From assembly GCF_019059575.1 (NCBI RefSeq), contig NW_024881671.1, positions 62,001-126,000 of the forward strand: a stretch of DNA of 64,000 bases, in the 5' to 3' direction. Origin of the DNA: Amphibalanus amphitrite (Eukaryota; Arthropoda; Thecostraca; Balanomorpha; Balanidae). Below the pieces are notes generated by a model that was not told the DNA's origin, did not search any database, and saw only the letters and a program-made list of their open reading frames with translations. A program made the position numbers and the translations under genes. Below, in pieces: positions 1 through 12,071 of the stretch (positions are counted from its first letter, which is position 1; every line of letters starts with the position of its first letter).

Positions 1-459
1 GCATCAAATCACGATTCTGTGTGCTTGAGATAGTGGGAGATCGTTCCCGGCGCCAGAATAGCAGTTTGAATTTTTCCCCATTGACTTATAATGGTGAGGT
101 CACGAAAATGACCTGACCTCATATGACCTTTAGGAAAAATCCGAGATATACAAGTTGTGAGACTCATAATGGATACTAGATCCTGCAAGTTTCATTTCCC
201 TGTGACTTCTCCTCTGGCAGTGAGGGCGTTGCGAAGTTGCGACATCTGACGACCGTGCAGAGGTTCACTTATGACGTCATAGGTCAGTGACCTGACGTGA
301 CCCAAAAATGCGGTTGGTGTCAAAAGATGCGGCTTGGATCAAAGGTCAGGTATGCCAAGTTTCAGCTCTCTATCGCCAGCGTGTTCGGAGCTATCGCGAA
401 AAAAACCCTATGGGGGGGCGGCACCCGCCCCCCCCCCCCCCTCGGCCGGCGAGGGTTAA
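1..459 (-). mobile_element. TTAA element, family A, partial (cut by window start)
   Basis: The segment is the reverse complement of one end of the full copy at 45868-46909. It ends in GGCGAGGG followed by TTAA (456-459), preceded by a G-tract/GC loop/C-tract block (about 412-442). The other end lies outside the window. The interior shows TGACCT/AGGTCA half-sites and TGACGTCA near 270. No coding capacity is seen. Confidence 0.85.
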
Positions 460-1780
460 GTGTCAATCACCTGCCCACCGCGGATGAGGTAGATAAAATA
501 ATTAGATAGGATCGATTTCTATGATATACAATGCTATCATCGGAAATAAGTTTGGAGCATCACCATTACTGACTAATTAATCACGAAGCCGTTATAATTG
601 GCTCAAACGTACAGAGCCTTTCACAGATTAATGAAGTAGGATTGACAATGGCATGGTGAAGTGTCTCTCTAAACGAGGACGCAGTTCCACGCAGCCACTT
701 ATCGTTCCGGAGCCATTTATATGTTACAACAGGAGTGGGAAGTAGCACCGGACTAAAAACCAGTCAACAAAGATTGATGGCCGGTTACTCGGATGGCTAT
801 ACAACAATGGAACTGGATGGGGTTGTCACATGTTTTGAACGTATAACCATGCATTGTTTTGGGATCCACAACCCAGTGGCAACTAGGACATTGATGCACG
901 GCGTCCGCCAGGAGAGGTCACTACTGAGAGCATCCTGACTTGAGAGTAATAGTCATCTACCGCTGGTTCTTTATGTTCAGAGAGTAAGACATTAACGTCA
1001 GCAATGCTGTTTTATGCTTGTTAGATAATGCAAGCCAGCTCGGCGCTCGCCAGACGCTGTTTGTAGTACCGGCCATAGGCGGTTCTGGGTTTATCCTCTT
1101 AGAGCCCAGATACAGAGCTGTGCTATATGAGATAACGCCCGGAGCGATCGCCCTTTCCCAGTGTTCGGCCAGGCAGCTCAGCACTGAGCACAGGTGTGCC
1201 GGTCACCTTTACCCTTCCGGGATTTTTCCTTACGCGGGGCGATATATTCACCTATGAATAATATGTGCAGCTATGTATTTATTTCACGTTGTTGCAATTG
1301 TTCACTACCGTTTTATCTGAGGTCTAATTATCTCAATTAGACACGACTATTTAGTTAATGACTAGTGATTGACATGGTTTAAAACATTATTAAGGCTCAA
1401 ATTTCAAATCACGCCACCACAATGACGCAAAACACTGCTACTGTCCCGTCTGTCCTTCCAAGCTCGACTGGCCACCATCATCAGTCACACGAGCACACTT
1501 GTTTGACATATGTCACCCTTGGACAACGCGATTTCAACAGCTCTATGCAGGGACGTTTTCACTTCCACCAACACGACGGGGCATTGGTGTTGCGCCGAAG
1601 GAGAACCACTGAATCAGCCGTCAACAGTTGCAGCACTTCTTTTGCTGTAGCTTGTGGCGTGCAGCCCGTTTCATGAAGAGTGAGTGCAGATACGGTCATG
1701 TATGCACTTACAAACCGCACGCCAATCCTCATCGCCGCGCGTTGCGACCGGCCTTGCAGCTGGCGCCCTTGTGAGTATGC
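460..1780. other. Unique intergenic sequence, no feature recognised
   Basis: Both strands were scanned for conserved protein motifs and repeats. Only short reading frames without recognisable motifs or splice-linked partners were found. I see no gene, RNA gene or transposon end here. Confidence 0.5.
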
Positions 1781-1965
1781 AGTGTGTGCCGAGTGCGCAG
1801 AATGCGGAGTGCGCGGATTGTGCGGACTGCGGACTGCGGATTGTGTCGAGTGTACGGACTTCGGACTGCGGATTGTGCCGGGTGCGCGGACTGCGGAGTG
1901 CGGAGTGTGCGGACTGCGGAGTGCGGAGTGTGCGGACTGCAGACCGTGCAGTTTGCGGAATATGG
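1781..1965. repeat. Minisatellite of CGGACTGCGGA/CGGAGTGCGGA units
   Basis: Short degenerate tandem units built from GTGCGGACTGCGGAGTGCGG run for about 180 bp. They leave several frames open on both strands, rich in Cys/Ala/Glu or Arg; these are repeat artefacts, not genes. Confidence 0.8.
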
Positions 1966-2104
1966 CCGGTGATAGGGTGGACGGCGCTAGGACACGCCAT
2001 CGGCCTCCATCGGGCCGCTTTCGGGTGACGTCACCGAGGCCAAATGGGTGCCATCAGGCGGGGGCGTAGTGGCGTGCTGATTTTTGTGTCCGATCCGGCA
2101 ACTG

Positions 2105-3863
2105 AAGGACGAGTCGCCCGTCACGCCGGTAGAGCGTTGAAATTCTGACTTATGTTGGATATGAAATCCTGCAGGTTCTGCGTGCGGAGGAAAGCGTGAC
2201 TACGGAGGCCTATTGTCAATCTATTCGTAATTGGTAATTGGTAAGGCTTTATCGAATGTCATCTATTGGAACGAAACTGGTTACCAGCATAAATGACCGA
2301 GGCGTAGCCAATAGGATACAAGCCGTTTATAACGTATACGAATGACGGTACTCTTTTGAAAGGAGCTCAAGTGGCACTAGCTTGGGGCATAAAATCTACA
2401 CTCCTTCCCACGAATAAGCACCAATTTCGTTACCTAGTTACTATTCGCATTCATCGATAAGCTATTGTACCGAAGCCAGCTAAAGGTATTTGAACACTAT
2501 GACGGTCCCTGCAGAGGCGCCTGGCGCGATACTAGCCGCATTGAGCTTCCCTTTTATCGCACCCCACCAGTATTATTTAGTGAAATTTTAAAATTTAGGT
2601 AGGTACTACAAATATGGGCGATGGGAATGGCAAGAAAATGAATTAATGTCCCCGAAGATGATCCTTTCCGTTCCGGATAAAGATACCTACTTATCCCTCT
2701 GAAAAATATATTATGGATTAGTTTACTTACGGTATTGCATCACTTCTGTATAAAATGACGCGCTAACTACCCTTCGTTTCGTATGCTAAAACACGAACAA
2801 AAATATCACCTACTTGTCATTTATGTGATAAGTATAGGTGTCCTAGCACCGAAACGGAAATGTTTCTCGGGTGCTAGGAAGAGGGACATAATTCTCATTT
2901 CCGTTCAAAGTTTCAAAAGGAATGTTTCCACTCAACCGTCGAAATGCCTGACAAACGCAGGGCACACAATTGTAATGCAGAACGGTAAAACGGCACCTTT
3001 ATCTGGTTCGAATCAGAGAAGACAATCGTCGCACAGACGTCCTGCGTGCTATTGTGGCTAAACTGCAGGTCACCTTCTCAGCGCCAGATTCCGTTATCGG
3101 CATAAGTTTTAGCTAATGTTATGTAACGCCATCAAATGCCAATATGACTAGATAAGTGAATCGAATGCCAAATGCCAATATGCATGTGCAATTGCATTGC
3201 ATACCCATATATCCCCTGTAGCGTGAAAATACCTATCAAAAATGCTGTTTTAGGCAATAATCTCAATTCTAGCGATCCGTCAACGTTTTGCCGCTCGTTA
3301 TCTACCCACTTAATTGCAAAAAATAAATAAATAAATAAATAAATAAATAAATACATAAATAAATAAATACATAAATAAATAAACGCTGGACATTCAAACA
3401 ATGAAATGATACCTGACAGCCGTGGTTTGTTACATCTTCTAACAAATGCACATACCTGTTGGAGTCGCTGAAATAAAGAAATTATTTCGAGTAGGTACTT
3501 TCGTCATACATAAAGCACCGCAAGCCGCCAAAGCACCAGACATAACAGAGTGCAACCACTACCGCTCACTGACAGCCACCCGAACACCAGTTTCTGTCCG
3601 TGCCCGCTCCTCACCTTTACCGGCTGGTCCTGTGGCGTGTCGCGTGTTTCGGGCGGTCCTCGAGCGCGGTTTCCGCGAGCTGCCCGCACACCGGTCGGTA
3701 CTGGACTGTCGGCGGGCCGGACCGGCCGCCGGCGCTCGCCCCCGTCACGCCCAGCGGCGTCCAACCGGCGCGGCGGTGCGAGCGGACCGGCCGCCGAACC
3801 GGGCCATCGGTGCACCCACCGGGTGCACTATACACCGGAGAGAACCACGAACGGTGTGTTTAA
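2105..3863 (+). repeat. 1759-bp tandem duplication, copy 1
   Basis: The sequence from AAGGACGAGTCG to ACGGTGTGTTTAA is repeated immediately at 3864-5622 with a constant offset of 1759 and no difference that I found at any position compared. The unit is AT-rich for about 1.4 kb, with an (AAAT)n tract at about 3320-3382, then abruptly GC- and CpG-rich (about 3590-3850). No convincing gene is seen. The GC-rich part leaves several frames open on both strands without recognisable domains. Confidence 0.95.
3320..3382. repeat. (AAAT)n microsatellite, duplicated at 5079-5141
   Basis: AAATAAATAAAT runs are interrupted by two ATAC units. The same interruptions occur in both tandem copies. On the minus strand they read as a Leu/Ile/Tyr-rich open frame, which is an artefact. 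Confidence 0.9.
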
Positions 3864-5622
3864 AAGGACGAGTCGCCCGTCACGCCGGTAGAGCGTTGAA
3901 ATTCTGACTTATGTTGGATATGAAATCCTGCAGGTTCTGCGTGCGGAGGAAAGCGTGACTACGGAGGCCTATTGTCAATCTATTCGTAATTGGTAATTGG
4001 TAAGGCTTTATCGAATGTCATCTATTGGAACGAAACTGGTTACCAGCATAAATGACCGAGGCGTAGCCAATAGGATACAAGCCGTTTATAACGTATACGA
4101 ATGACGGTACTCTTTTGAAAGGAGCTCAAGTGGCACTAGCTTGGGGCATAAAATCTACACTCCTTCCCACGAATAAGCACCAATTTCGTTACCTAGTTAC
4201 TATTCGCATTCATCGATAAGCTATTGTACCGAAGCCAGCTAAAGGTATTTGAACACTATGACGGTCCCTGCAGAGGCGCCTGGCGCGATACTAGCCGCAT
4301 TGAGCTTCCCTTTTATCGCACCCCACCAGTATTATTTAGTGAAATTTTAAAATTTAGGTAGGTACTACAAATATGGGCGATGGGAATGGCAAGAAAATGA
4401 ATTAATGTCCCCGAAGATGATCCTTTCCGTTCCGGATAAAGATACCTACTTATCCCTCTGAAAAATATATTATGGATTAGTTTACTTACGGTATTGCATC
4501 ACTTCTGTATAAAATGACGCGCTAACTACCCTTCGTTTCGTATGCTAAAACACGAACAAAAATATCACCTACTTGTCATTTATGTGATAAGTATAGGTGT
4601 CCTAGCACCGAAACGGAAATGTTTCTCGGGTGCTAGGAAGAGGGACATAATTCTCATTTCCGTTCAAAGTTTCAAAAGGAATGTTTCCACTCAACCGTCG
4701 AAATGCCTGACAAACGCAGGGCACACAATTGTAATGCAGAACGGTAAAACGGCACCTTTATCTGGTTCGAATCAGAGAAGACAATCGTCGCACAGACGTC
4801 CTGCGTGCTATTGTGGCTAAACTGCAGGTCACCTTCTCAGCGCCAGATTCCGTTATCGGCATAAGTTTTAGCTAATGTTATGTAACGCCATCAAATGCCA
4901 ATATGACTAGATAAGTGAATCGAATGCCAAATGCCAATATGCATGTGCAATTGCATTGCATACCCATATATCCCCTGTAGCGTGAAAATACCTATCAAAA
5001 ATGCTGTTTTAGGCAATAATCTCAATTCTAGCGATCCGTCAACGTTTTGCCGCTCGTTATCTACCCACTTAATTGCAAAAAATAAATAAATAAATAAATA
5101 AATAAATAAATACATAAATAAATAAATACATAAATAAATAAACGCTGGACATTCAAACAATGAAATGATACCTGACAGCCGTGGTTTGTTACATCTTCTA
5201 ACAAATGCACATACCTGTTGGAGTCGCTGAAATAAAGAAATTATTTCGAGTAGGTACTTTCGTCATACATAAAGCACCGCAAGCCGCCAAAGCACCAGAC
5301 ATAACAGAGTGCAACCACTACCGCTCACTGACAGCCACCCGAACACCAGTTTCTGTCCGTGCCCGCTCCTCACCTTTACCGGCTGGTCCTGTGGCGTGTC
5401 GCGTGTTTCGGGCGGTCCTCGAGCGCGGTTTCCGCGAGCTGCCCGCACACCGGTCGGTACTGGACTGTCGGCGGGCCGGACCGGCCGCCGGCGCTCGCCC
5501 CCGTCACGCCCAGCGGCGTCCAACCGGCGCGGCGGTGCGAGCGGACCGGCCGCCGAACCGGGCCATCGGTGCACCCACCGGGTGCACTATACACCGGAGA
5601 GAACCACGAACGGTGTGTTTAA
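3864..5622 (+). repeat. 1759-bp tandem duplication, copy 2
   Basis: This is a head-to-tail copy of 2105-3863. It diverges from copy 1 exactly at 5623, where unique sequence resumes. The identity implies either a very recent duplication or an assembly duplication. Confidence 0.95.
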
Positions 5623-5963
5623 TGGACATATAATAAAGTGCGTTCCAGAGGTATGTAACATTCTGGAGGTTTTAGCGCATAGCTGGGCGTAATTTGCTAT
5701 AATCGTTGTTTTTCTCATACGCGGTGCGCCAGATTATTGGCAAAAACGCTTAAGTCGCACCCCGTAGCCCGCGCCCCGTTGGGGTCTGCCGAGCAACGCA
5801 CCCTGTTGGGGGGGGGGGCAATTTGCTCCCCCCCAAGATCTCGAGAACCACACAACATAGCGACAAGCGGCAAACGGCGTTGGACTAGGTCAACAGCGCA
5901 GTCAACAAATGTTAATTAACCCATTAATGCCGTTTGAGTCATATATGACCCAAAAGCAAAATC
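5623..5963. mobile_element. Decayed end of a B-type TTAA element (about 5753-5890) in unique sequence
   Basis: TTAA at 5749-5752 is followed by a GC-rich arm with CCCGTTGGGG, a G-tract/C-tract hairpin (about 5807-5837) and AGATCTCGAGAACC. It continues into sequence matching, in inverse orientation, the right end of the element at 5964-7111 (AGCGACAAGCGGCAAACGGCG). It is truncated after about 130 bp. Confidence 0.65.
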
Positions 5964-7111
5964 TTAACCCGCGCCCTGATGGGGGGCCATTTTGGCCCCC
6001 CCCCCGTGGTCAGCGGGAAAACGGCAGCGCGCAGCGCCGCCAAATTTTGGGTACCTTACCGGGCATCAATTTGACACCTTCACACAAAATTTCAAGTCAC
6101 AGGTCACCTCGGGTCAGGAGTTATTGAGGTCAAACTGAGATCATGTTCGAGTAAAAATGACCAAAAAACATGACATCTTGAAACGCTCACCAATTCTACA
6201 GTTAACAAGCAATTTTAAAGTTCTTTATGTGGATGTGTAGAGAAAAAACGGCGCTACAAAACTGCTCTCTCGGATTTTCGAAATTTTCGGATTTTAACCC
6301 CCCAAATGATTTTTTTTAACTCAAAAATTTTCCTTAAAAAATTCGAATTTCGAAAAAAACGAAAAATATGTGATAGTCCCTGCGCTCTTCAATATACATT
6401 CCAAATTTAAGATCAATACCTCTTTTTGGGCCAAGTTATAGCGAAAAAACTGTTCAAAATTGATGACATCAAATTTTTTAACTCAATTTGTAGCAATTCT
6501 AGACCACGTAGCGCAAAATGGAGACCAGCATTGAACTCCCCGTGACAAGCTGCATCGAATCGAAACCCATTTTATGCAAAAATATCAACTTTGAAATTTG
6601 ACCTAATTTGACCTGACCTTGACCTGACCTTCACCAAAACATAATCTCAACTGACCCCAAGGGCTGCCTGTCCCACATAATCGCATTTGGCATATAAGAT
6701 GGACCATAAAACATGCATCACCTGATATTTTTAATTTGTGACCCTCAGTGATCTGACCTATGTGACCTGACCTGGTAACACAGTGACCTCAAATAGCAAA
6801 ATATGTGTTTGACGAACATTTCCCCATCGATAATTTTCAATGAACTGCATTTTACTCGATTTTACAACGCATTTCTTGAAATGCCTGTAAACGGTGAAAC
6901 TTCGACCTTTGACCTGACCTGTGACGTCATCGGTTTGACCGAGGTCAATGAAATTGGGTCACACGGTAGTTCCCCGTTGGGGATATCCAACGCCGTTTGC
7001 CGCTTGTCGCTATGTTGCGTGGTTCTCGAGATCTTAGGGGGGGGGGCATTTCCCCCCCCCCCCCCCCCAGCAGACCGCGTTGCTCGGCAGACCCCATCAG
7101 GGCGCGGGTAA
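5964..7111 (+). mobile_element. TTAA element, family B (about 1.15 kb, non-coding)
   Basis: Left end is TTAA followed by CCCGCGCCCTGATGGGG; right end is CCCCATCAGGGCGCGGG followed by TAA, the TTAA having lost one T. The left hairpin has a GGGGGGCCATTTTGGCCCCCC core. The interior carries many TGACCT half-sites and TGACGTCA at 6922-6929. It shares the block GAGCTGCATCGAATC with the element at 37398-38594, so both belong to one family. No transposase is present. Confidence 0.85.
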
Positions 7112-7492
7112 ATGTTCTTTCTCAATGGAGGAAAGTGGCACTTTGAGGAACTTGTGCGTGTGTTTTGTTGGATTTGTGGGTTCAGTGACGAGCGTCGGAG
7201 CTGCATAAAACTTGTGTGAGCTCGTCCACTGAAGTTTCTGGAGCCAAAGACGACGGGACTGCACAGCCGCCGGTCACTGGCAATGGCGCGCCGCCCGAAA
7301 AAAGTAATGTTATATTATGTTTGCACTTTACTATCTGTATAATGATCGTCCACCTGGCATTTAAAATTGTCTGAAAAAAGGCATGATGTATATTTTTGCC
7401 CTTCTTGTCGCCTTATGGGGCGATTAACGCCGGAGCGAGCGAGAGGGTGGGCCTTGCACGTGCGAAATTGCGAGGGGGTACCTCCAACTGAC
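7112..7492. other. Intergenic sequence, no feature recognised
   Basis: No gene, RNA or transposon terminus was recognised between the TTAA element and the 128-bp tandem repeat. Confidence 0.4.
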
Positions 7493-7880
7493 TTGTGCAC
7501 GGCACCCTACTAACCGGTCTCTAGCGATGTGCCAAATTTGAGCACAATCGGCTCAGTCATTCTCGAGATCTGGAAGCGGCACCCTGCACGTGCGCACGTG
7601 CAAAATGGGTCCCAACTGACTTGTGCACGGCACCCTACTAACTGCTCCGTAACCGTGTACCAAATTTGAGCGCAATCGGTCCAGCCGTTCTCGAGATCTG
7701 GAATCGACCCCTGCACGTGCGCACGTGCAGCAGCACCCCAACTCTGGCAGATGGATATGCATTGCCTAGTGCGTGCCTAACTACATGCCAACTTTCAGCG
7801 CAATCGGCCCAGTAGTTACCGAGATATTGCAACAATTACAAAAGTGAAACCTTTCGTTTTGCACGTGGCACGTGCATAAG
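7493..7880. repeat. 128-bp degenerate tandem repeat with GCACGTGCGCACGTGC palindromes
   Basis: Units begin TTGTGCACGGCACCCTACTA at 7493 and 7621; a third, weaker unit follows. Each has CCAAATTTGAGC, CAATCGG, TCTCGAGATCTGGAA and a 16-bp palindrome GCACGTGCGCACGTGC (about 7585 and 7712). TCTCGAGATCT also occurs near the ends of the TTAA elements. Confidence 0.8.
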
Positions 7881-8012
7881 GGGTCACCCACATGCATCGG
7901 GAATAGTCCAATACTTGGTAGAAGGAATGAGGCTACCCCACAAAAATTACCGCATGTAAATTAAATCGGTCAAGTGGTTGCTGAGATATAAGCGTCGCAG
8001 AATCGTGACCAC

Positions 8013-8044
8013 GGCCGGCCGGCCGGCCGGCCGGCCGGCCGGCC
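8013..8044. repeat. (GGCC)8 microsatellite
   Basis: Thirty-two bases of uninterrupted GGCC. Confidence 0.95.
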
Positions 8045-8149
8045 GCTCATACTCAGAAATTTCCGTTATTCTACGTAAGACTCCGCTCGCTTCGCTCGCT
8101 CCGTAGCAAGGGAAGCAACTGATGATTATACGATTACCTATTTCTGGGG

Positions 8150-8945
8150 GCTGTGATCAGATCACAGTGGTGGATCCAAAGGAGGGGGGTCATCTGGGTC
8201 ACTCATGACCTCCCTTGGGGCCCGGGGGCACCATCGACCTATTAGGGGCACCACAGGCCTGACAGGGGCACCACAGGCCTAGTGTTGCGATGTTGGGATA
8301 GCATGAGTGGACCAGTCGTACGGGGCCGTGACGCGGGTCGGGCCGGCGACTCGGCCGGCCGAGGGGCACCACGGGCCTGTCAGGGGTACCACAGGCTTGT
8401 TAGGGGCACCACAGGCCTGCAGGAGCACCATCGGCCTAGAAAGAGCACCCCAGGTCTGCCAGGAGGCACAACAGACCTGTCAGGGGCACCAGAAGCCTGC
8501 TAGCGGCACCATCAACCTCACAGGGGCACCACCAGCCTCGCACGGGCACCTTGGGCCTGTAAAGGGTTCAACGGGCCTGTCGGGAGCACTTCAGGCTTGT
8601 CAGGGGCACCACAGTCCTGCCAGGACCCAAGGGCACCAGCGGCCTAGCAGGGGCACCACAGGCCCTCCAGGGGCACCACAGGCCTACCATGGGCACCACA
8701 GGCCTACCATGGGCACCACAGGCCTACCATGGGCATCAAAGGCCTAGCAATAGCACTGCATGCCTGTCAGGGGCTCCACAAGCCTGTCAGGGGCACCTCA
8801 GGCTTGTCAGGGCCCAGGGGCACCACAGTCCTTCCAGGGACACCACAGGCTTGTCAGGCCTATGGTGCCCCTGACAGTGTCAGGAGCACCAGAGGCCTAA
8901 CAGGGGCACCACAGGCCTGCCAGCGGCACCAACGGCCTCGCCAAT
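8150..8945 (+). repeat. GGGGCACCACAGGCCT minisatellite, truncated relative of the hAT element at 40132-42010
   Basis: It starts with GGATCCAAAGGAGGGGGGTC and a GGTCATG/TCATGACC region matching the left end of the 40132 element, then 20-21-bp units of the GGGGCACCACAGGCCTGTCA type. An unrelated GC-rich segment interrupts at about 8282-8362. No right terminus is present. Long reading frames across it are repeat artefacts. Confidence 0.8.
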
Positions 8946-9364
8946 GAGACGCTGCAAGGCATTGCAATGCAGTGCCTCTTAACCCTCGCCGGCACAGGCC
9001 ATTTTGCGTCCTTCGACGGCACAGGGGGGGGGGGGGGGTAGGGGGTCCGAAATGTATTAAAGTTGTCCGAAACCACGGGAACCGGGTTTTCCCATAGGTC
9101 CTTTCAATACCTTTCCAAAATGGTGCGCCAATCGAAATTTTAAAGAACTTTCACCTTGCCTCAAATCGATTGAAAGTTTATCAAATTTAGCCAATTTAGT
9201 ACTTCATGAACTTTCGCTTTTAACATACGTCTCACAGTTTAATGCGCAATTGATTGGGCCGGTGATCTTGTTTTCAAGGAAAAATAGCTGCACAAATCAC
9301 AAAATATATTATCATGCATGCCAAGAGCCAAATGATGAAATCACATCATGACTAAATACCACTG

Positions 9365-11085
9365 ATGGGTGATCATTCGGAAGATGAAGACACGGCACAA
9401 GATGTTGATGAAGACGAAGAGTATGCCCCTGAAAAGAAAAGAGAGAAGAAAAGTGACGCTATTACCATTACGGTCCCCAGGAAGATCTTCGACCAGCCAG
9501 AAGTCGTAGCAGCCTTGGATCGGACCAAGTGTTCAAGCAACACGGGAGTCGCGGTTGCTGCCGCGATCCTCAAGAGCGGTGGGGCGGACCTCTCCCAGTT
9601 CATCGTGTCCAAGACGACCGTCAACAGGGCCCGGAGCGCGAACAGGGAGCTCACGGCCGAGAGAGTGAGGGAGGAATTCCAGCTGCACAAGCCGAAGCAC
9701 GCCGCACTCCACTGGGATAGCAAGCTGGTGAGGACGGTGACTAGGACTAAGGAGGATAGGCTGGCGGTGCTGGTCAGCGGTGCCCCGCACTACAAAGAGG
9801 GTAAGCTTCTGGGCATTCCTCCGATGGAGGATGAGGACGGCAAGCCCACCAGCACCGGTTCCGCCCAGTTCCAGTACGTCAAGGAGCTGATAGTCACCTG
9901 GAACGTAAAGGACAACATCAGAGCTGTGTCATTTGACACAACAGCCTCTAACACAGGAATCTTCCGTGGTGCCGCGACCAGAATGGAGGCCTTTCTGAAC
10001 AGGCGAGTCCTCTGGCTGGCCTGCAGGCACCATGTGCATGAGCTCGTGCAGCGCGCCCTGCAGGACCTGCTGTTCGAGAAGGACAAAGGACCAGAGAACG
10101 AGGCATACCTGGCAGTGAAGAACATGTGGTCGTCGCTCGACACGGGACCAGCGGCTTCCTTCAAGAAACTGGTGTTCCGGTCACCTGTGCTGCTCAAGAT
10201 GAGGGACGAGGCGGCGAAGTACCTGAAGGAGGTGCTGTGTGAGCACAGCGACCAGGTCCTGCTCAGGGACGACTACGACGAGCTGGCCAGAACGTCACTC
10301 AGCGTACTGGGGAGATCCCGCCTGGTGGCACCAAGTGGATGAAGCCCGGAGCCAGCCACAAGGCCCGCTTCATGGCTGACGTCATCTACACAAACAAGAT
10401 GTACGCCTTCCATGCCTCCCTGGGGTACGACAAGGCCACCATCGCCGCCCTGCGCAGGGTCGTCCAGCTCAACTGCCTGCTGTACGTCCCGCAGTTCCTG
10501 AAGGCGGCTATCGGGGCAGATGCTCCAGTCAACGACCTCCACTTCGTGAAACAGCTACTGCGATACAGGGCGGTGGACCGTGACGTGGCTGACACAGCGC
10601 TGAAGGTCCTCCGGAGGCACGGCTGGTACCTGACCCAGGAGCTGGTGGTCTTCTCGCTGTTCAGCGACAAGGTGGATGTCGACGAAAAGTCGCGGCTGGC
10701 GGCGCGACTGCAGACGTTCCGCGTCCCGGATGACTTCGAGCTGGGAGTCCCGGACTTCCCCGACGTAGATGAGGGCACTGAACTGGTGGACCTGCTCGGG
10801 CCTAACAGCAGGACCCTGTTCATGCTGCTCGAAACCGGGACCAGCTGGCTGCAGAGCGGACCCGAGACGTGGTCAGAGGACCCGGATTATCAGGAGACTG
10901 CCGCCTTCGTCACCACGGTGAAGGTGACCAACGACGTGGCCGAGCGCGGGGTCAAACTCGTCACCGACTATATGGAGATCCTGACGAAGGACGACACGAC
11001 CAGGGAGTTCCTGCTCCAGGGGGTGGAGCTCCACCGACGCAAGTTTCCAGACTTCCAGAAGAAGAACATAGCATCTGCGTTCTAG
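9365..11085 (+). pseudogene. hAT-like DDE transposase, one frameshift
   Basis: Two overlapping frames, 9365-10342 (325 aa) and 10339-11085 (248 aa), are halves of one protein joined across a one-base loss near the G-run at 10309-10312. After an acidic, lysine-rich N-terminus, the first half has HWDSK (Asp about 118), SFDTTASNTG (Asp about 191) and LACRHHVHEL (Cys/His about 220-223), the D...D...C-x-x-H layout seen in hAT-like transposases. The second half has VTNDVAERGVKLV, the probable catalytic Glu region, and ends FLLQGVELHRRKFPD. Codons are GC-rich throughout. The family is widespread in arthropods as uncharacterised proteins; transposase function is inferred from the motifs and from the flanking inverted repeats. 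The frameshift makes it inactive unless it is a sequencing error. Confidence 0.65.
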
Positions 11086-11420
11086 ACCTAGCGTTCCAGG
11101 GCACATGTGGGCAAACATAGACCAGAACGGTTCCTATCCTGGGAATATGACATGTGATACTTTACGTGATATATTGCAATCCATACGGTACAAAGTCAGG
11201 GGCGTCGACGCGTAAGGAAAACTGGTCCGACTTTTTCTCGGGGGGCCCCCACCGTTGGGGGCCCCCAGGTGTCATTTACGGCAACCTATCAACTCTAGAC
11301 CATTTTGAAACTCTTAGACGTTTAGACGTAATATAGATTCAGGAGAGGTTATCGAAAATATTGTGGCCTTGGCTTAACCCTAGTCATTTAAAAGATATCC
11401 ATGCAAAACGAGTGGGGCGG

Positions 11421-11671
11421 GCACAGGCGTAGTAACGGAGGGACAGGGGGCCACCCCCCCTTTCGGCCAAGTTTCATGCTAAATTCTCTGATTTTGCTCC
11501 AAAGACAAAACTAAAGCAGCACACGATTCAGCAAGAGGAGCTCAAAACTGCCCTCAATTTTTTTTTTCCGTAGGGGTACCTATTGAATTTCCCACAAAGT
11601 GAGATCAAAATCAAAGTTTCCCTGACCGGGGTCTGCCCCCCCCCCCACTTTTCGTAACGCTCCTACACCCA
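11421..11671. mobile_element. 251-bp hAT-type MITE
   Basis: It is flanked by TGGGGCGG at 11413-11420 and 11672-11679. Ends carry GGCGTAGTAACG and CGTAACGCTCCTACACC, imperfect inverted repeats with internal G/C tracts. Similar ends (GGGCGTAGGAACAGGGG) occur at 48014 and near 16567. Confidence 0.7.
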
Positions 11672-11679
11672 TGGGGCGG

Positions 11680-12071
11680 CTGTACTCACCAGTGGGACAT
11701 GGGCCATGGGATACACTATGAAGAATTTGAGTAATACATAACATGCGCACATGACGTCGGCCTTGCATTGAGCACAACGGGACACGAGTACAACCACTAC
11801 CATAATACATAAATATTCAGATTTCAGAATAGTACAGTTACTCAATGGTGAGCACAATGCAATTTGCATATGCATGTAGTGCAGTACCTATTTACCTGAC
11901 ACTGGGCCGAAAATATGAGGAGAGTTTCTTCGAATGTCTTTGGTCATTTTCCAATTCTCGTAGCATCTTCCGCTTTCGTTTCTGACACCCAGATGTGTAA
12001 GCTCTTTTGCTCGAACGACCACTCATGGTTTCGAAATTATACAATTCAAGGAAATCAACAGAAATTATAGG
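11680..12071. other. Interior of the 11197-17900 hAT element, nothing recognised
   Basis: AT-richer sequence between the small MITE and the TTAA element; no coding motif or repeat terminus was seen. Confidence 0.4.

Noticed and set aside
3446..5692. Proline/arginine-rich frames in the GC-rich part of the tandem duplication
   Set aside because: Several frames on both strands are equally open, no domain is recognised, and one frame runs across the duplication junction.
8307..8747. Open frames with repeated His/Arg/Pro/Thr-Gly motifs near 8.3-8.9 kb and 40.1-41.8 kb
   Set aside because: Both are in the GGGGCACCAC minisatellite and show no non-repeat sequence.
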